Assembly (NCBI GenBank): GCA_036426205.1
Contig: WSYH01000264.1
Location: 1-64,000 of the forward strand
DNA length: 64,000 nt
Direction: 5' to 3'
Source: Ascaphus truei
Lineage: Eukaryota; Chordata; Amphibia; Anura; Ascaphidae
Shown here: one piece after another, positions 58,824-64,000 of the stretch
Position numbering within the stretch: the stretch's first letter is position 1
How the letters are laid out: the number at the start of each line of letters is the position of its first letter
Made by a program: the position numbers and the translations under genes
Notes under the pieces: model-generated
Database searches by the model: none
Seen by the model: only the letters and a program-made list of their open reading frames with translations
What the model was told of the DNA's origin: nothing

Positions 58824-60206
58824 ATGGAGCAACCCCGATTCTATGGACGCAGGAACCCACTCGCCTCTGCCGTGCCTGTCAAGCTGAAAAAGCGAAAGGC
58901 GGTTGCTTTTTCCACGCCAAGGCAAAAGCGGCAGGCTAAGGCCAATAAAGAGAACCTTCTGCTGACCCCAAAGGTTAAGGGTTTTCTTAGACGTAAGCCT
59001 CATTATGTGAAGAAGATATACGGTGATGTACTCTCGACGCAAAATGAATGGGAGCCAACCCATCGAACCCACAGACAACTTCCTCACATATGCTTCGACG
59101 ACTCTGCTGTAGCTGTCCCGGAAATCTTCAGCCCGTCTTCTCCACCCCCATCTTCTCCAGTTCCATCCGATGACGCCGCCGCCTCTGAAATCCACGGGTC
59201 ACTGTATCCTTTGCTCTTGGACGACTCTACTTCTCGCCTGGAAATCCAAAGGTCACTTTCTCCATCCCTCTTCGACGACGCTGCCGCTTCTCCTCTACCG
59301 GGTATCCACAGGTCACCTCCTCCACTCTTCCTCGATGTCGATGCCGCTTCTGTCCATGGAACCCCCATCTCATCCTCCGTTGCACCCATCCCCCCAGAAG
59401 AAGCAGCTCGTTAGACCGGATGCTGAATGGGATAAGTGTGGATCTCCCCGGGAATTCTATTGTGCTAGCAAAGATAGATCTGCTTCTGGAGACAATGCTA
59501 AATGTGGAGCAACGGATGCTACAAATGGATCAACGGATGGATCGACGGATGGAGAAGATAGAGGCTGACATAGCGGGCATACATTATTTGCTTGGTGCTA
59601 ATGCCCCTGTTTCCCCGACGCTGGAGCAGGGGGGTGACATGGATGTGATGAATGGGACCTTCGACCCCCTTCCATCACCAAGCGCACCCCCCACCAGAAG
59701 ATGTAATGTACATGTATGCCGTTGAGGAGGACATGACAACCCCGTCAAGACCACGCCAGGAGACAACACGGCGACCACGACCGGAGGAAAGCTTCCTCCC
59801 AGACAACCTACCATCGCCCGTCGCCTCAAGCACACCCGCTCCCAAGAGACCTACACCCGCTCGCATCGAAACGGTGCCCGACATCACCCTGTGCGATCTG
59901 CCACCGGCGCTCAGGGAGAAGTATAGGGTTAAGAGTGTTGGTGCACCCCACAAGTATGCCTAGTTCATTTTTAAGCACCATGTTCCCTACTCTTTGTACT
60001 GCGAGTGGGCCTTCAGAGTGAACTACGATGGGAATCGCGTAAAAAAGGCGCTTCCTGTCAATTTAAGGAAAAACATTGTGGATGAAATGCGGCGCTTTTA
60101 TCCAGTTACAGATCCTGTAATGAAAGGCGTTCGAGACTGCATTAATGGCGTTTTGCGCCATGCAAGGAATCGGCCATGGATGGACAATGTGGAGGACTTT
60201 CTGTGA
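58824..60206 (+). pseudogene. MxQPRFYG accessory gene with BEN-like C-terminus, copy C
   Basis: Identical to copy B, including the two shifts at six-C runs and the TAG (59961-59963). AATAAA at 60464-60469. If the duplication is real, the identical defects mean they predate it. Confidence 0.6.
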
Positions 60207-61248
60207 GACCATACTGTTGTGCTGAACTGTATTGTTCTGTACATGTTTTGCCCTACAGTACCTGCTGTACTTAAAAAAAGGAGATGTTGTTGTGTGCTTT
60301 TTTACATAGGACATGCACGACTCCAGTCCCTGGGGGCCGAAAACAGGCACGGTTTTCAAGGTTGCCCTGAAAACCTGCCCTGTTTGCTGCCCTCTAGGAC
60401 TGTACTGTCGATGTTTGGAATTGCTGTGCACTTGAAATGTTTCAACATTGTACAGTATTTGTAAATAAATGTTTTTGTACTAACTCCACCAATAAAAGAA
60501 CATGTTGATTTGTCTTACATTTTTCCATTTGCTCCTTTGACAGTGTAACAAATGTCGAGGCTTACTGCACTGCTTTTTACTGCCAGACCGCAAAGCCGCA
60601 AGATCGTCAACATTGTAAAAAAAGAGCAATGATCGCGCAATTGGCGTGGGAACTAGAGCAGTTGGCGTGGGAACTTCTGTTCTAGGGCACCTAGAAATAA
60701 AATTCATTTTGCCTATAGATGTTAGGAACCCCCTCACTTGACCCCAACAGGGTCCGACCAGTAATGGCGGCAAGAAAGGGTCACGCCGGCGAGGAGGGTC
60801 CTATCATTGAGCGTAATGGCAGAGAAAGCCGCGCTGCTTTGAAACGGCTGTCAGAATGAGCAGAAATCTGGAACCCATAACTCCGGTTCTGTTCAACCTA
60901 GAGGGCTCAGATTCGGTCACCATGTAGTCCTAGTTCAGGCAGGATTGCATGGCAAATAGCGACCCTCTCGTGGCAACAGAACGGAGTCAGGGTAATCGCG
61001 CAATTGGTGTGGGAACTAGGGCCTCGGTCAAGTTCACGGCCAATTGGCGTGGGAACTTCTGTTCTAGGGCACCTAGAAATAAAATTCATTTTGCCCATAG
61101 ATGTTAGGAACCTGGCACTGTATATTGTAGAACACACATAATGTAAATGATACTGCACATGTAGAATAAATGCATAGTTTTATTTTTTCGGGTTTATTAC
61201 ACTGTACGACTGGAACAAGGGTAAAAAACAAGGGTAAATGATACTGTA

Positions 61249-61647
61249 CTGCACCGACACACTTTATTCGAGCAAATACCCAGTATGTACCTGGCAGATA
61301 CCTGGAATGCGCCACTCCTCACCTCTGACAAGCCCCGTTGCGTTTGCCTTCACAGCCTGGGTTCATGCCAGGCTGACGGGCGGCTGATCTGTTAAATGAT
61401 AATGATTAGGATTTAATAGGCTGCAATGCTTCGCGTGTCTACCAGATGGCATAAATTCATGAATTGTAATGCAGTATATATATATATATACTGTGCAGTA
61501 TTGCAGCCAGCGGGAATAAAATGCTTCAATCCCTGCCTGGAAAATAACCCAATGCACTCGGGCAGAAAACAGTCACAAACCTCAATACACCCGGGTATAC
61601 CCGAATTCGTGGGACTAGCCGAGCTCGAATAAAGTGTGTCGCCAGTG
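61249..61647. mobile_element. Complete 400-bp TIR element between copy C and the forkhead gene
   Basis: The left end carries ccgacacactttattcgagc and the right end the inverse, ending gtgtgtcgccagtg before TA. It is flanked on both sides by a direct repeat of about 70 bp ('acatgtagaataaatgcata' at 61157 and 61648; 'acactgtacgac'), much longer than a TA target duplication. That points to an additional rearrangement. Confidence 0.65.
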
Positions 61648-61683
61648 TACATGTAGAATAAATGCATAGTTTTATTTTTTCGG

Positions 61684-61690
61684 GTTTATT
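61684..61690 (-). terminator. Possible poly(A) signal of the forkhead-like gene
   Basis: AATAAA on the minus strand within 'gtacagtgtaataaaccc', about 400 bases downstream of the forkhead-like frame. Confidence 0.35.
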
Positions 61691-62091
61691 ACACTGTACG
61701 ACCGGAACAAGGGCAAAAAAACTGTAGACGTGGGGTTTTAAATCCGATTCAGCAATGTGCAGGCATTGTCACACAACGCGATATTATCCATCGAAATCCC
61801 CCCATTAGCCGTTTTCTTTTCTGAGGAAAAACAAAAAGAAAAGTTTTAATGTACAGTAATGGTCAGCCCCCTAAAGAAGTACCCAGCCAGCCCCACCAAT
61901 AATTTTCTCCTGTTCACATGCGCATGCGCCTAGCATTCCACCAATTGTTCAGTATCTGCAGTACAGTACTGTACAAGCTGCTCAGCCAATGATATTGCTT
62001 ACAGGAGAATCACTTGACTTTGGAATCGCACCGATATTTATACAGTATTGTCAAAATAAAAAAAACACAGAAAATAATACGGCAACAATAC

Positions 62092-62673
62092 TCACCATAG
62101 TATTTCCCATTCAGCTGGCGCCGGCGCCGGTCCACTGCCAGCCCAGCTTTCTTGATCATCCACGTCGATAGTTTGCAGCGGGACTAGTCCACCTGTAGTC
62201 AGCTGGTGAGGCTGGAAATCGCTTAGGTACATGCAAGCTTCATCAAAACTGCACGCGAAATCCGGCTCAGGCTCAGGGTTGTCACTGACGGCGGGACCGT
62301 CATTGGAAGCCGGTGCTGGTGCATTGCTTGGCAGCGACTGTTGTTTCTTAGTTTGTTTTAACACGACCCTTCGCCTTTTGCCGCCTTCATGATCATAGAT
62401 ACCGGAAAAATCCGGTGATACACACCAATACCCTCCAACAAATTGTGGCTCAATACGATGAAAACAGGGATCGCTACATAACCCTTTCCCTACTGCACGC
62501 TTCCACGTATGAGGAGTTGGTGAAAATTTGTAAAAGTCATAGTTTTCCATAAAATACTGATAAATTTGAACAACTGTTGCCATCTTATCCTCTGTTGCAT
62601 TAATCGCGGCACATATCAAATACGCGTAACTTCTGTCGGGTTTTTGGAAAGCGGGCTGCACTTGAACACTCAT
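62092..62673 (-). CDS. Forkhead-like (winged-helix) protein, 193 codons
   Basis: Open from ATG (62673) to TGA with no defects. Residues 11-102 follow the forkhead order: KPDRSYAYLICAAI (KPPYSY.ALI block), VVQIYQYFMENYDFYKF (IY.WI...FP.Y), TWKRAVGKGLCSDPCFHRIE (recognition helix, normally W.NSIRHNLS...CF.KV) and GGYWCVSPD (G.YW.L.P). The usual N and RH DNA contacts of the recognition helix are replaced (RAVGKG), so binding specificity must differ. KRRR at 99-102 could be a nuclear signal. The C-terminus (131-190) is acidic and proline-rich, like an activation region. The last codons overlap a GTGAGT donor, and a good acceptor lies near 61826; joined as I read it, the first codon across is a stop, so splicing is uncertain. 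Not assigned to a FOX subfamily. Confidence 0.7.
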   Translation of the reverse strand: MSVQVQPAFQKPDRSYAYLICAAINATEDKMATVVQIYQYFMENYDFYKFSPTPHTWKRAVGKGLCSDPCFHRIEPQFVGGYWCVSPDFSGIYDHEGGKRRRVVLKQTKKQQSLPSNAPAPASNDGPAVSDNPEPEPDFACSFDEACMYLSDFQPHQLTTGGLVPLQTIDVDDQESWAGSGPAPAPAEWEILW

Positions 62674-62863
62674 GGCGGGCGGGTCTCTGGAGAATACTGT
62701 AACCGAAACTGGTCTTTGTTTTTCTTTAATATGAAAAGCCTAAATTGATACATTTTTGCAACCTCTTCCTTAGTCTCAAGGCCAAGTTACAATGGCACAC
62801 TGTGGTACAGTATCTTTTTTAAGCGAAACACCTGCAAGCCCACACATTACTGAAGCGCATGCG

Positions 62864-63091
62864 CATTACAGTTCATGAATATCTGCCATCTGGCGGACAC
62901 GCGAAGCATTGCAGCCTATTAAATCCGAACCATTATCAATAAACCCATCAATAAACCCATCAACCGCGCGTCAGCCGGGCATGACCCGTGGCTGGGAACG
63001 CAAAATGAACGCGGCATGCGCCAGGTGAAGAGCGTCGCATTCCAGGTACAAGCCAGGGAAAAAAAACAAACGGTGATTTGTTAGAATAAAA
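62864..63091. mobile_element. Right-hand TIR half
   Basis: Inverse of the type at 25970/26456: 'cattacagttcatgaat', 'cgaagcattgcagcctatta', 'cgcgcgtcagccgggcatga', 'ggtgatttgttagaataaaa'. The outermost bases of the repeat are missing. Confidence 0.6.
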
Positions 63092-63757
63092 GCTTTTGTA
63101 TCCATAAATTGCATTGTATCCCTTATTCAGCTTTCCCCAAGGCTTCCCTACCTATGGTCGCTTGGGGTTAGTGTAATCAAGCAACACTAATGATACCTAC
63201 CAACCCAGGGATTACAGTATTCCCAAGGGAATAAAGCGTATTGTTATTTAGTTTAATCCTATTTTTAACTCCCAATATTTTAATTTGTTTCTAATAAAAT
63301 CTAGTTTTTTAAACGAACAATCATCTCAACCTAGTGTATGAGTGCTTTATTGGAGTTCTTTTCTCTTTAGTTCATTATTAGTCTGATGTCTGTTTGGATT
63401 TATTATAGTCTATAAGATTTCCTAGTTTACGTTTGATGAAACTGCACATTTATTTCATTTAATTAATTTCAAAACATATTTTTATTAATCTTATTATTAT
63501 CATTTATTTGTAAAGCACCGACATATTCCGCAGCACGGCCCAGAGTTATGTTTATTACATAAACAGATTGACATGCCAAATAAAGGCAAACAAGCACAAA
63601 CAGATCCAAAAGATAATGAGGGCCCTGTTCATGAGAGTTTACAATCTAGATAAACATATCTACTTCTTAACAATTATATTATTATTAAGTAATTTACCAA
63701 ATTTAGATATGTAATTGGAGAATAAATGAATACATTTGTATTTGTTTCCATTTATAG
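63092..63757 (+). other. ADCY1 intron end
   Basis: AT-rich. At 63495-63650 it holds a short interspersed repeat ('ttatttgtaaagcaccgaca', 'gagggccctgttcatgagag', 'tttacaatctaga') of the LINE/SINE-tail type common in frogs. It ends in the acceptor ccatttatag. Confidence 0.6.
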
Positions 63758-63874
63758 GCAGAAGAAGAAAGAGATGATATGGAGAGAGTAAAATTGGACA
63801 ATAAAAGAATTCTCTTCAATCTTCTGCCTGCACATGTTGCACAGCACTTTCTAATGTCTAATCCAAGGAATATG
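63758..63874 (+). CDS. ADCY1: ADCY1 internal exon (start of first catalytic domain)
   Basis: The 117-bp exon, 39 whole codons, lies between TTTATAG and GGTAAGC. It encodes AEEERDDMERVKLDNKRILF, then NLLPAHVAQHFLMSNPRNM, the helical entry into the C1a cyclase domain just before its first metal-binding strand. Phase 0 at both ends matches the exon at 14014-14140, so YLWAMQ reads on into AEEERDD as in vertebrate ADCY1. The catalytic aspartates lie further downstream, outside the window. Confidence 0.92.
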
Positions 63875-64000
63875 GTAAGCTACAAAAATATGTTTTTTCT
63901 TTTGAAATGTCACTATTAAAAAAGTATCCCCATTCTCTTTAAAATGTAACAGAAACATAGAATCCTCTGGCAAATAAGAACAAAAAATATTTTATGCTTT
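63875..64000 (+). other. Start of the next ADCY1 intron
   Basis: Begins GTAAGC. AT-rich with no other feature. Confidence 0.8.

Larger units (their letters stand above)
58035..61417. repeat. Exact tandem duplicate of 54652-58034 (3383 bp)
   Basis: The offset of 3383 holds for every frame compared, and I saw no base difference. The join is at 'gatttaat|ataaatag' with only a few bases of possible homology. It duplicates transposase exon 1, the promoter, the BEN-like gene and the right inverted arm. Confidence 0.9.
49336..63091. mobile_element. Accessory cluster bounded by related terminal repeats (transposon copies B/C and forkhead gene)
   Basis: The left edge CAGTGGCGACACCCTTTATT after TA (49334-49335) and the right edge, read inward on the minus strand, TTTTATTCTAACAAATCACC (63091) share the CACxCTTTATTC core of the TIR family. 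Between them lie a transposase (minus), the MxQPRFYG/BEN-like gene (plus), a tandem duplicate of both regions, one complete 400-bp TIR element and a forkhead-like gene (minus). That this is one composite element is inference. The right edge lacks the last few TIR bases. Confidence 0.4.

Overview
The window looks like one intron-rich stretch of a vertebrate chromosome, most likely from a frog. That call is inferred from the host gene and from the mix of CR1/L2 LINEs, Penelope-like elements, Tc1 elements, gypsy LTRs, a tRNA-type SINE and TTAA-rich palindromes. The only conventional host gene I can support is an adenylyl cyclase, best matched to type 1 (ADCY1). Three colinear plus-strand exons (13011-13267, 14014-14140, 63758-63874) splice in frame and encode the last membrane segments of the first membrane domain and the start of the first catalytic domain. 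The intron between the second and third exon is about 49.6 kb and consists largely of mobile DNA.

Layout. 1-13010 (upstream intron): CA-rich repeats, CR1-like LINE pieces, a gypsy-type LTR, then copy A of an unusual transposon (about 4.8-10.3 kb), a hAT-type non-autonomous element and a short minisatellite. 14.1-26.2 kb: LINE and gypsy fragments, an inverted SINE pair, a Tc1 element broken by three nested insertions that carry or nearly carry target-site duplications, and a nearly full-length L2/CR1-type LINE. 26194-26255 is an assembly gap. 26958-36925 repeats 16575-26193 with pervasive single-base indels and is most likely uncorrected read sequence or a false duplication. 37-49 kb: palindromic repeats, fold-back elements, Penelope-like elements with hammerhead-like hairpins, and minisatellites. 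49.3-63.1 kb: an accessory cluster with copies B and C of the unusual transposon and a forkhead-like gene.

The most interesting system is that transposon. It carries two divergent genes around a short shared promoter. On the minus strand is a Tc1/mariner-type transposase in five exons, with about 32 residues between its second and third catalytic acids. On the plus strand is a basic, proline-rich, coiled-coil protein that starts MxQPRFYG and ends in what looks like a BEN domain. The layout is kept in two clearly diverged copies (A and B). Conserved features include the TATA boxes facing both ways and the splice sites at the ends of exons 1 and 4 and the start of exon 5. Next to copy C, inside the same pair of outer terminal repeats, lies an uninterrupted 193-codon ORF with a divergent forkhead (winged-helix) domain. 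Whether it is cargo of the same element or a separate insertion cannot be settled from this window.

No tRNA, rRNA, CRISPR array or bacterial-type operon was found. All family names are from pattern recognition by eye, without database searches.
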